DNA from: a bacterium
GTDB lineage: Bacteria > JAMCPX01
Direction: 5' to 3'
DNA length: 8,362 nucleotides
NCBI GenBank assembly: GCA_021815065.1
Contig: JAKAHI010000045.1
Location: 1 to 8,362 of the forward strand
Each line of letters starts with the position of its first letter. Positions within the stretch are counted from its first letter, which is position 1. A program made the translations under genes and the position numbers. The notes beneath the pieces were generated by a model. That model was given only the letters and a program-made list of their open reading frames with translations, had not been told where the DNA came from and did not search any database. Below are positions 1 through 6,315 of the stretch, piece by piece.

Positions 1-1
1 G

Positions 2-871
2 CTGAGAAACCTTTTAAACTCTCTTAAGAAATTCTTTGAAGGAGAAGAGATCATCGTCGTCGATAACGCATCATCGGACGGCAGTGCGGATATGGTCAGC
101 CGGGAATTCTCCACTGTCAAGCTTGTCGCCAATACAGAGAACAGCGGTTTCGCGCGTGCAAATAATCGGGCGATGGACATTGCAAAGGGCGATGTGTTCG
201 TGCTCATCAACAGCGATGCAGAGCTCATAGACGATAGCCTTAAGCAGGCCGTATCTCTCGTTAGGAGCAACAAAGATTATGGACTGGCCGGGTGTAAGCT
301 TTTGAACAGCGATACCAGCACGCAGGTTTCTGTGGGCAGGTTCCCGGGCATTGTGTATGCATTCTTATCAAACATTGGATTGGGATTGCTGCTTCCCTCC
401 GGCCTAAGGGGAAAAATACTTGCCGGCAGGTACTTCGATTATACCAAACAATCTGAGGTGGATTGGGTAATGGGTGCGTGCCTGATCTTGAGAAAAGATG
501 TTTATCTCAAAGCAGGTGGTTTGAACACGGATTACTTCATGTTCGGAGAGGACATGGAGTGGTGCTACAGAATAAAGAAGGCAGGATACAGGATCATCTA
601 TACACCTTCGTCGCAGGTTATGCACCACTTCAACAAGAGCGGCTCTTCCGGTGCTGCGAAGCGCTACGAGCTTATGTACAAAAACTACTACTCGTTCTGT
701 GACACCTACCTTGGCAAGATCCGATCGACGGTCATCCGCATACTGAATATCAAGGGGCTTTTGCTCAGGTATGCCGCCTATAAATTGGGATTGATAAAAA
801 CCAGCGACCCCTTCCTCTCCTACTGGTTTGCAAACTTCAAGCAGGCGATAAAGGCACAATTTAAATCCTAA
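2..871 (+). CDS. Family 2 glycosyltransferase, rhamnosyltransferase-like (5' end outside window)
   Basis: Transfers a sugar from a nucleotide-sugar donor to a growing glycan at the cytoplasmic face of the inner membrane; donor and acceptor cannot be read from sequence. The frame is open from base 2 and gives 289 residues. Counting from there, VVDNASSDGS (19-28) is the nucleotide-binding strand, NSDAEL (70-75) the DxD-type metal site, and FGEDMEW (181-187) carries the probable catalytic base. The order of these motifs, with WVMGACL before GED, resembles WbbL-type rhamnosyltransferases. That family is about 300 residues, so only some 10-20 N-terminal residues (the usual VNYN strand) are missing. 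A start at the internal ATG at 92 would remove the DNAS motif and is wrong. The G+C content is clearly higher than in the next gene. Family assignment is sure; the sugar specificity is not. Confidence 0.9.
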   Translation: MRNLLNSLKKFFEGEEIIVVDNASSDGSADMVSREFSTVKLVANTENSGFARANNRAMDIAKGDVFVLINSDAELIDDSLKQAVSLVRSNKDYGLAGCKLLNSDTSTQVSVGRFPGIVYAFLSNIGLGLLLPSGLRGKILAGRYFDYTKQSEVDWVMGACLILRKDVYLKAGGLNTDYFMFGEDMEWCYRIKKAGYRIIYTPSSQVMHHFNKSGSSGAAKRYELMYKNYYSFCDTYLGKIRSTVIRILNIKGLLLRYAAYKLGLIKTSDPFLSYWFANFKQAIKAQFKS

Positions 872-874
872 AAC

Positions 875-898
875 AGGACAAGCTGTAAATTGTCTTTT
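875..898 (+). terminator. Weak hairpin followed by short T run
   Basis: Just after the stop of the first glycosyltransferase, AGGACAA (875-881) can pair with TTGTCTT (890-896), giving seven pairs including one G-U, around an 8-base loop. Only about four T follow. It could act as a weak intrinsic terminator between the glycosyltransferase and the sugar cassette, but the stem is AT-rich and short. Confidence 0.3.
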
Positions 899-915
899 AT
901 CTTGTTACAATTTTG

Positions 916-951
916 GTAAGCACATCAAGAATGTCAACAGAGCTTGCTTAC
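916..951. repeat. Inverted repeat GTAAGCA / TGCTTAC in the intergenic region
   Basis: A perfect 7-base inverted repeat (916-922 and 945-951) with 22 bases between the arms lies in the 218-base gap upstream of rfbF. It could be a protein-binding site or a loose hairpin, and a 7-base match may also be chance. There is no T run after it, so it is not a terminator. Confidence 0.25.
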
Positions 952-1041
952 AGGCATCCCGGTATGCTGAGGACGAACTTGACAAAACAACAACTACCTT
1001 ACTATTCATAAAACTATCTATTCTTGACTATTGGGGAATAT

Positions 1042-1070
1042 TTGTCAGACAGGAACAAATAGTGTATCTT
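1042..1070 (+). promoter_or_regulatory. Candidate sigma-70 promoter for the CDP-sugar operon
   Basis: TTGTCA (1042-1047, five of six to TTGACA) is followed after exactly 17 bases by TATCTT (1065-1070, four of six to TATAAT). It sits in the only sizeable intergenic gap before a tightly packed gene run, where a promoter is expected. The predicted start of transcription near 1077 would leave a very short leader that just includes the ribosome-binding site, which is a mild argument against it. Confidence 0.4.
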
Positions 1071-1077
1071 TAAATTT

Positions 1078-1082
1078 AGAGG
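1078..1082 (+). promoter_or_regulatory. Ribosome-binding site of rfbF
   Basis: AGAGG lies 7 bases before the ATG at 1090, good spacing, and supports that start. Confidence 0.6.
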
Positions 1083-1089
1083 TCAAAGT

Positions 1090-1869
1090 ATGAAGGTAGT
1101 AATTCTTGCAGGCGGCATGGGTACAAGAATAAGTGAGGAATCATACCTCAAGCCGAAACCTATGATAGAAATAGGAGGTATGCCTATTTTGTGGCATATA
1201 ATGAAAGATTATTCCCTTTTTGGATTCAATGAATTCATTTTATGTCTTGGCTACAAGGGTTACATGATTAAGGAATACTTTGCCAATTATTTTCTCCACC
1301 AATCGGATGTGACCATAGATGTAAAAATGAATAAGATTAAGGTACACAAGAGCACATCCGAACCGTGGCAGGTGACACTTGTCGATACCGGGTTAACTAC
1401 CATGACCGGAGGCAGACTCCAGAAAGTCAGACATTATATCGGAAACGAGACCTTTATGCTTACGTATGGGGACGGTGTTTCCGATATAAACATAAAAGAA
1501 CTTGTGAAATTTCATAAATCAAATAAAAGGTATGCGACGCTCACAGCCGTGCAACCTGTTGGTAAGTTTGGTGCGATGGAAATAAACAACAAGAATAAAG
1601 TAATAAGCTTCAGAGAGAAACCGCGTGGAGATGGAAGTTGGATAAACGGTGGTTTTTTTGTGCTTGAGCCGGATGTGTTTGATTACATAAAAAAAGGTGA
1701 CGATACAATCTGGGAAAAAGAACCGCTCGAAGATTTGGCAAAGGACAACCAGCTGACCGCATATAAACATAATGGCTTTTGGCAGTGCATGGATACTCTC
1801 AGAGACAGAACACAGCTTGAGGAGTTGTGGGCTCAGGGGAATGCACCATGGAAACTTTGGAAACGTTGA
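1090..1869 (+). CDS. rfbF: Glucose-1-phosphate cytidylyltransferase
   Basis: Makes CDP-glucose and pyrophosphate from glucose 1-phosphate and CTP in the cytoplasm, the entry step to CDP-6-deoxy sugars. The product is 259 residues, the usual length for RfbF. It begins with the nucleotidyltransferase signature LAGGMGTR (6-13), followed by KPKPM (21-25). YGDGVSD (126-132) supplies the metal-binding aspartate, FREKP follows, and the C-terminal GFWQCMDT with D235 is typical of this subfamily and distinguishes it from glucose-1-phosphate thymidylyl- and uridylyltransferases. The start is supported by AGAGG at 7 bases. It is the first gene of the operon, and rfbG follows directly, partly sharing sequence with its 3' end through a mini-ORF. 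The strict pairing with rfbG makes the assignment very secure. Confidence 0.96.
   Translation: MKVVILAGGMGTRISEESYLKPKPMIEIGGMPILWHIMKDYSLFGFNEFILCLGYKGYMIKEYFANYFLHQSDVTIDVKMNKIKVHKSTSEPWQVTLVDTGLTTMTGGRLQKVRHYIGNETFMLTYGDGVSDINIKELVKFHKSNKRYATLTAVQPVGKFGAMEINNKNKVISFREKPRGDGSWINGGFFVLEPDVFDYIKKGDDTIWEKEPLEDLAKDNQLTAYKHNGFWQCMDTLRDRTQLEELWAQGNAPWKLWKR
1835..1840 (+). promoter_or_regulatory. Strong Shine-Dalgarno inside the rfbF 3' end, not in register with the rfbG start
   Basis: AGGGGA lies 7 bases before the ATG at 1848, ideal spacing. That ATG is out of frame with rfbG and opens a 10-codon ORF only. For the rfbG ATG at 1877 the site is 36 bases away, so it could serve rfbG only by translational coupling, or it marks an ancestral start. 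Confidence 0.5.
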
Positions 1870-1880
1870 TGTTACTATGA
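1848..1880 (+). other. 10-codon mini-ORF METLETLMLL overlapping the rfbG start
   Basis: ATG at 1848, well placed behind AGGGGA, opens a reading frame of ten codons that stops at TGA 1878-1880. That stop overlaps the rfbG ATG (1877) as ATGA. Two readings are possible. It may be a real leader peptide whose termination reloads ribosomes on rfbG. Or it may be the old N-terminus of RfbG, cut off by loss of one base between 1848 and 1876, in the genome or by sequencing error. In the second case RfbG would start METLE and run into the present protein. The sequence cannot decide. Confidence 0.35.
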
Positions 1881-2947
1881 GCCTCTTTAAGGGTAGTTAC
1901 AGGGGTAGAAGGGTAATTATTACCGGGCATACCGGATTTAAAGGCTCGTGGCTTGCATTATGGCTTGAAAAACTTGATGCCGAGGTTATTGGTTTTGCCT
2001 TAAACCCGCCTACAAAACCGTCTCATTTTGAGCTGTTGAACCTGGATATTAAATCCGTACGAGGGGATATTAGGGATCAGAAGGCCCTGCTTGAAACATT
2101 TCGCAAATACAATCCGGAGATTGTTTTTCATTTAGCTGCCCAGCCCATTGTTAGATATTCTTATGACAACCCGGCTGAGACTTTTGAAACAAATATTATG
2201 GGTACGGTAAATGTATTCGAGGCTTGCCGTAAAACGGCCTCCGTAAGAGCAATTATAAATGTTACAAGCGACAAAGTTTACGAGAACAAAGAGTGGGAAT
2301 GGGGTTACCGGGAAAACGATACTCTTGGGGGATATGATCCCTACAGTTGTTCAAAGGGATGCTCGGAGCTTGTTACTTCATCCTATAGAAACTCCTTTTT
2401 TAATAACAAGGTATTGATAGCAAGTGCACGGGCCGGCAATGTAATAGGGGGTGGTGATTGGGCGGTAGACAGGCTTATACCGGATATCATGAAGGCTGTT
2501 TCCAAAGGCAAACAGGTTTTCATAAGAAATCCGAAAGCGATCAGGCCGTGGCAACACGTCCTTGAACCCTTATCAGGTTACCTCGTATTGGGGCAAAAAT
2601 TATTAGAGGGCAAAGCCGGTTTTGCCGAGTCATGGAACTTTGGTCAGAGTTATCTGGATTCATGGAGGGTAGAAGAAATAGTAAAGGGTGCAAAAGCATT
2701 TTGGCCTGACATAAAATATACTATGCATCGTAATTATAAAACTCCGCATGAAGCCGGGTTGCTTAAACTCGATTGTTCAAAGGCCTATGAAAAACTTCAC
2801 TGGATGCCTTTATGGACGACAGAGAAAAGCTTACAAAAAACAATAAATTGGTACAAAGAATTTTACCACAAAGCCGATGTTACAAGCACGAGTGACTTGG
2901 ATGAATATATTGCTGATGCAAGGGCAAAAAAAGCTGTATGGGTTTAA
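1877..2947 (+). CDS. rfbG: CDP-glucose 4,6-dehydratase
   Basis: Converts CDP-glucose to CDP-4-keto-6-deoxyglucose using tightly bound NAD+. It is an extended short-chain dehydrogenase/reductase of 356 residues, the usual size. With M1 at 1877, the NAD-binding motif GHTGFKG is at 17-23, FHLAAQP at 84-90, the catalytic TSDK at 130-133 (aspartate and lysine replacing the glutamate type of reductases) and YSCSK at 156-160. RAGNVIGGGDW and IRPWQHVLEPLSGY are highly typical of RfbG. The frame stays open back to 1772, but those 35 extra residues overlap rfbF and are not needed. The ATG at 1841 has no usable ribosome-binding site. 1877 matches where the family's fold begins, although its own ribosome-binding site is poor and it may depend on coupling to the mini-ORF. 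rfbF ends 7 bases before, and the epimerase gene follows after 3 bases. Confidence 0.95.
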   Translation: MSLFKGSYRGRRVIITGHTGFKGSWLALWLEKLDAEVIGFALNPPTKPSHFELLNLDIKSVRGDIRDQKALLETFRKYNPEIVFHLAAQPIVRYSYDNPAETFETNIMGTVNVFEACRKTASVRAIINVTSDKVYENKEWEWGYRENDTLGGYDPYSCSKGCSELVTSSYRNSFFNNKVLIASARAGNVIGGGDWAVDRLIPDIMKAVSKGKQVFIRNPKAIRPWQHVLEPLSGYLVLGQKLLEGKAGFAESWNFGQSYLDSWRVEEIVKGAKAFWPDIKYTMHRNYKTPHEAGLLKLDCSKAYEKLHWMPLWTTEKSLQKTINWYKEFYHKADVTSTSDLDEYIADARAKKAVWV

Positions 2948-2950
2948 TGC

Positions 2951-3502
2951 ATGAGGTTTAAAGAAACCCCGTTAAAAGGTGCTTATATAATAGAGCTTGA
3001 ACCGCATAGAGATACGAGAGGAACATTTGTAAGGCTTTACTCCAAAGATGAGTTTTCCGGGATCAACCATAGCAAAGAATTTGTTCAAATAAATTATTCT
3101 ATAACGAATCAAAAGGGGACTATAAGAGGGATGCACTATCAGATACCACCTTCAGCAGAAACAAAGCTTATCGGGTGTGTAAACGGCAAGGTTTTCGATG
3201 TCATCGTAGATATAAGAAAGAAGTCTTCGACCTTTTTGAAGTGGTTTGCTGTTGAATTATCCAAGCAAGGCATGAAGATGATCTACATACCGGAAGGTTT
3301 CGCCCACGGATTTCAGACTCTTGAGGACAACGCAGAGCTTATATACCACCATACAGCATACTACCGACCAGAGAATGAAAGGACCTTAAGGTATGATGAT
3401 AAGCGGATAAATATAGCATGGCCTATTCACATTACAGAAGTCTCGGACAAAGACAGGCAAGCAAAAGCACTTGATATGGATTTTCCCGGGATAGATTTAT
3501 GA
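2951..3502 (+). CDS. RmlC-like nucleotide-sugar 3,5- (or 3- or 5-) epimerase
   Basis: A cupin-fold protein of 183 residues, the usual size of dTDP-4-dehydrorhamnose 3,5-epimerases. It inverts carbons next to a 4-keto group in a 4-keto-6-deoxy sugar nucleotide. HRDTRGTF (19-26) and QINYS through GTIRGMHYQ (46-64) are the family's binding and catalytic regions, with H62 the expected catalytic base. IPEGFAHGF (113-121) and the tyrosines in IYHHTAYYRP (131-140) match the acid-side region. Since the only sugar-nucleotide genes here are rfbF and rfbG, the substrate is probably CDP-4-keto-6-deoxyglucose or its C-methylated form, not the dTDP sugar, so the rfbC/rmlC name is not used. No rmlA or rmlB is in the window. 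The start lacks a clear ribosome-binding site but sits 3 bases after rfbG; the stop overlaps the next ATG as ATGA. Confidence 0.88.
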   Translation: MRFKETPLKGAYIIELEPHRDTRGTFVRLYSKDEFSGINHSKEFVQINYSITNQKGTIRGMHYQIPPSAETKLIGCVNGKVFDVIVDIRKKSSTFLKWFAVELSKQGMKMIYIPEGFAHGFQTLEDNAELIYHHTAYYRPENERTLRYDDKRINIAWPIHITEVSDKDRQAKALDMDFPGIDL

Positions 3503-4725
3503 AGTGCAGGTTCTGTGGCAAGGAACTCTCCCATATCTTTGCGGATTTAGGGAATGCCCCGCCATCCAATTCGTTTCTCAGGCCGGAGCAGCTCAACGAA
3601 CCGGAGGTGTTTTATCCGCTGAAACTTTTTGTATGCGACAGATGCTTTTTAGTTCAGGTAGATGAGTATAAAAAATCAGACGAAATATTTAACCATGATT
3701 ATGCTTACTTTTCATCCTATTCAAAGACCTGGCTCGATAATGCACGGGAATATGTCCGATCAATGACGGAGAGATTTCCGTTGAACCGGGAATCCATGAT
3801 TATTGAGATTGCGTCGAATGACGGTTACCTTTTGCAGTATTTTAAAGAGAGGGGATTTAACGTACTCGGAATAGAACCTGCTAAGAATACCGCGCACATA
3901 GCAAAGGCGAAAGGCATAGATACGATAGAAGATTTCTTTGGTGAATCGCTCGCACAAAATTTAGTAAAAAAGCATATAAAGGCGGACCTGCTTATCGGCA
4001 ACAATGTTTTAGCCCACGTTCCTCGTATCCATGATTTTGTAAAAGGATTAAAGACATTGTTAAAGGATAACGGAATTATCACAATGGAATTTCCTCACCT
4101 CATGCAGCTTATCGGGCAGAATCAGTTTGACACCATATATCATGAACATTTTTCTTATTTTTCGTTTATGACGGTCAGATCCATATTCGAATCTTACAAA
4201 CTTATCATCTTTGATGTCGATGAACTGACAACCCATGGAGGGTCCTTAAGGATTTATGCGCGGCATGAAGATAACAAAGACAGGACAATCTCAAGGAACG
4301 TGGATTCGCTGCTCGAGAAGGAACACTCAATTGGTATGAACAAGATGGATTTCTATCTGACTTTTCAGGACAAAATAAACAAGGTTAAAAACGAGTTTGT
4401 TGAATTTCTTATAAAACAGAACCAAATGGGCAAAAAAGTAGTAGCTTATGGTGCAGCGGCCAAGGGCAACACGCTGCTTAACTATTGCGGGATTAAGAGT
4501 GACCTCGTTCGGTTTGTCGTAGATGCATCACCACACAAACAGGGGAAATTACTGCCCGCAAGTCATATCCCTGTTGTGGAAGAAAGCAGGATAAAGGATT
4601 ACAAGCCGGATTATGTGATCATCCTGCCCTGGAATATAAAAGATGAGATCATGGCACAGCTAAACTACATAAGAGAATGGGGTGCAAAATTTGTCATAGC
4701 TGTCCCGGAGCTACAAACGATATGA
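3499..4725 (+). CDS. SAM-dependent sugar C-methyltransferase (TylCIII/TcaB9-type)
   Basis: Adds a methyl group to carbon, normally C3, of a 4-keto deoxy sugar nucleotide. The 408 residues show the three-part layout of this family. First, a zinc-binding N-terminal part has C3, C6, C46 and C49, followed by the conserved DYAYFSSYSKTW (67-78). Second, a Rossmann methyltransferase core has EIASNDGYLL (103-112) and GIEPA (124-128) binding S-adenosylmethionine. It also carries YHEH (214-217), which matches the catalytic Tyr/Glu/His set described for TcaB9. Third, a C-terminal domain has YGAAAKGN (317-324). All expected residues are present, so the enzyme looks active. It overlaps both neighbours by 4 bases (ATGA), which implies tight coupling with the epimerase and the reductase. 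The family is certain; C3 as target and a CDP-linked substrate are inferred from relatives and context. Confidence 0.9.
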   Translation: MKCRFCGKELSHIFADLGNAPPSNSFLRPEQLNEPEVFYPLKLFVCDRCFLVQVDEYKKSDEIFNHDYAYFSSYSKTWLDNAREYVRSMTERFPLNRESMIIEIASNDGYLLQYFKERGFNVLGIEPAKNTAHIAKAKGIDTIEDFFGESLAQNLVKKHIKADLLIGNNVLAHVPRIHDFVKGLKTLLKDNGIITMEFPHLMQLIGQNQFDTIYHEHFSYFSFMTVRSIFESYKLIIFDVDELTTHGGSLRIYARHEDNKDRTISRNVDSLLEKEHSIGMNKMDFYLTFQDKINKVKNEFVEFLIKQNQMGKKVVAYGAAAKGNTLLNYCGIKSDLVRFVVDASPHKQGKLLPASHIPVVEESRIKDYKPDYVIILPWNIKDEIMAQLNYIREWGAKFVIAVPELQTI

Positions 4726-5567
4726 AGGTGCTTGTTACAGGAGCAAGCGGATTTATCGGCAATCATGTTGTGGAATACCTTTTAAAATCGGGTGCTGATG
4801 TAATTGCAACTTCCAGGAATATCGACAAGGCTAAAGCATTCGGCTGGTTTGGCAGGGTAAATTTTATTCAGTATGACTTAAACAAGCCTATTCACAAAGA
4901 CCTTTTTACGTTATTTAAAGAACCTGATTTATTGATCCATCTTGCCTGGGAGGGACTGCCCAATTATAAGGACCTGTTCCACTTCGAAAGAAATCTTCCC
5001 GAAAACTATGCTTTTATAAAAAACATGGTACAGAACGGATTAAAAAAGCTTTCTGCTACAGGAACGTGTCTGGAATATGGTATGCAAAACGGGTGCTTGG
5101 ATGAAGGGGTACCTGCAATACCAGATACACCATACAGCATAGCAAAAGATGCTTTAAGAAGATTCATAGATGCATTAAGCAAGCGCTATAAGTTTGATTA
5201 TACGTGGATAAGGCTTTTTTATCTTTATGGCAGAGGGCAAAACGAGAATGCAATTTTAAGCCAGCTTGACAGAGCAATTGACAGCGATAAGGAAGTTTTT
5301 GATATGTCCGGCGGAGAACAGCTCAGAGATTATTTGCCCGTTGAGAAGGCTGCAGAATATATTGTCCGGATTAGCATGCAAGACAAAGAGAACGGTATTT
5401 TCAACTGCTGCAGCGGAAAACCTATTTCGATAAGAAAGCTTGTTGAGGATCACCTTAAAACAAGGGGAAAGCATATAAAACTTAATTTAGGATACCACGA
5501 TTACCCGGACTATGAACCCATGGCATTTTGGGGATGCAACAGAAAGATGAAAAGTGTAATAAGTTAA
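4722..5567 (+). CDS. SDR-family nucleotide-sugar reductase/epimerase
   Basis: An NAD(P)-dependent extended short-chain dehydrogenase of 281 residues, probably the 4-ketoreductase that finishes the CDP sugar. The cofactor motif is TGASGFIG (6-13). LIHLAW (71-76) follows, then SATGT (111-115) and YSIAK (138-142) supply the serine/threonine, tyrosine and lysine of the active site. The last third is short, as in reductases, and lacks the extra insertions of the 4,6-dehydratases. The frame is open upstream to 4677, but the ATG at 4722 is chosen because the glycine motif must lie near the N-terminus, it gives the ATGA overlap seen elsewhere in this operon, and CGGAG lies 11 bases upstream. Ketoreduction is inferred from pathway logic: no other candidate for removing the 4-keto group exists in the window. 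A 4-epimerase role cannot be ruled out. Confidence 0.85.
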   Translation: MKVLVTGASGFIGNHVVEYLLKSGADVIATSRNIDKAKAFGWFGRVNFIQYDLNKPIHKDLFTLFKEPDLLIHLAWEGLPNYKDLFHFERNLPENYAFIKNMVQNGLKKLSATGTCLEYGMQNGCLDEGVPAIPDTPYSIAKDALRRFIDALSKRYKFDYTWIRLFYLYGRGQNENAILSQLDRAIDSDKEVFDMSGGEQLRDYLPVEKAAEYIVRISMQDKENGIFNCCSGKPISIRKLVEDHLKTRGKHIKLNLGYHDYPDYEPMAFWGCNRKMKSVIS

Positions 5568-5574
5568 AAAGGAG
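5568..5574 (+). promoter_or_regulatory. Ribosome-binding site deciding a GTG start
   Basis: AAAGGAG, the best Shine-Dalgarno site in the operon, ends 6 bases before GTG 5581. It fixes the non-ATG start of the O-methyltransferase gene; the next in-frame ATG would cut off about 30 residues. Confidence 0.75.
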
Positions 5575-5580
5575 CGAGCT

Positions 5581-6315
5581 GTGAACAGAACAGATGAATT
5601 TAAAGCCGAATGTGAACAGAGGATCAAAAGCTATTCAAGGAACGAACCGCTTCTTGATGCGACAAAAAAATTCATGATCGAATCTACCCCTGCTAAATAT
5701 TCATACAACTTCTCGTGGATGGGAAGGCCTATAATACAGTATCCTCAAGACATACTTGCAATGCAGGAAATTATATGGAAGGTAAACCCCGATTTGATCA
5801 TTGAAACAGGTATAGCACACGGCGGCTCTTTAATCTTTTATGCGTCCATGCTCGAATTACTCGGTGGAGAAGGACAGGTTCTTGGAATAGATATTGATAT
5901 CAGGGAACACAACAGGGGCGAGATTGAAAAACATCCTATGTTTAAAAGGATTAAGATGATACAGGGTTCTTCTGTTGATACAGGTATTGTTAAAAAAGCA
6001 TCGGATTTTGCAAAGGGGAAAAAATGCGTACTTGTTGTCCTTGATTCCAATCATACCCATGATCATGTATTGAAAGAACTGGAAAACTATTCTCCCCTGG
6101 TAACAAAAGGCAGTTATCTTGTTGTGTTTGACACGATTGTTGAAGATCTGCCCAGAAAATTCTATCCAGACAGACCATGGGACAAAGGAAACAACCCTAA
6201 AACTGCAGTATTTGAGTTTCTCAAACAAAATGATCGCTTTGTTATTGATAAGGACATAGAGCAGAAATTACTTATAACCGTAGCTCCCAGCGGATACTTG
6301 CAGTGTGTCAAATAA
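5581..6315 (+). CDS. CmcI-like / rhamnosyl O-methyltransferase family protein
   Basis: A SAM-dependent methyltransferase of 244 residues in the family of CmcI (called cephalosporin hydroxylase) and mycobacterial rhamnosyl O-methyltransferases; in a glycan cluster it most likely O-methylates a sugar. IQYPQD (52-57) is a family hallmark. IETGIAHGGS (74-83) is the SAM-binding loop, LGIDID (101-106) the acidic residue after the second strand, LDSNHTHDHV (154-163) and VVFDT (181-185) the probable metal-binding and catalytic region. No signal peptide or membrane segment is seen, so it should be cytoplasmic. Start GTG is set by AAAGGAG at 6 bases. It begins 13 bases after the reductase stop, the widest gap in the operon. 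Whether it acts on the free sugar nucleotide or on the assembled glycan, and at which hydroxyl, is unknown. Confidence 0.87.
   Translation: MNRTDEFKAECEQRIKSYSRNEPLLDATKKFMIESTPAKYSYNFSWMGRPIIQYPQDILAMQEIIWKVNPDLIIETGIAHGGSLIFYASMLELLGGEGQVLGIDIDIREHNRGEIEKHPMFKRIKMIQGSSVDTGIVKKASDFAKGKKCVLVVLDSNHTHDHVLKELENYSPLVTKGSYLVVFDTIVEDLPRKFYPDRPWDKGNNPKTAVFEFLKQNDRFVIDKDIEQKLLITVAPSGYLQCVK

Noticed and set aside
404..859. 151-residue open frame on the minus strand inside the first glycosyltransferase
   Set aside because: It is antisense to a clear family 2 transferase with intact motifs, shows no recognisable domain, and is best explained as a shadow of the coding strand.
1024..1029. TTGACT as a -35 box for rfbF
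   Set aside because: A good -35 match, but no -10-like hexamer lies 16-18 bases downstream; the TTGTCA/TATCTT pair fits better.
1772..1876. N-terminal extension of RfbG starting at 1772
   Set aside because: It overlaps rfbF by about 100 bases in another frame, has no family resemblance before the MSLF residues, and has no ribosome-binding site at its start; it is frame openness only.
3499..3650. Zinc-finger-like cysteines as a separate DNA-binding protein
   Set aside because: The four cysteines are the normal N-terminal zinc-binding part of TylCIII/TcaB9-type C-methyltransferases and are continuous with the catalytic core.
4677..4721. Upstream extension of the SDR reductase starting at 4677
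   Set aside because: It would put 15 residues before the cofactor-binding strand and overlap the methyltransferase gene by 49 bases; the ATGA start at 4722 is standard for this operon.
5857..6228. 123-residue open frame on the minus strand inside the O-methyltransferase gene
   Set aside because: Antisense to a well-supported gene, with no recognisable motif or ribosome-binding site.
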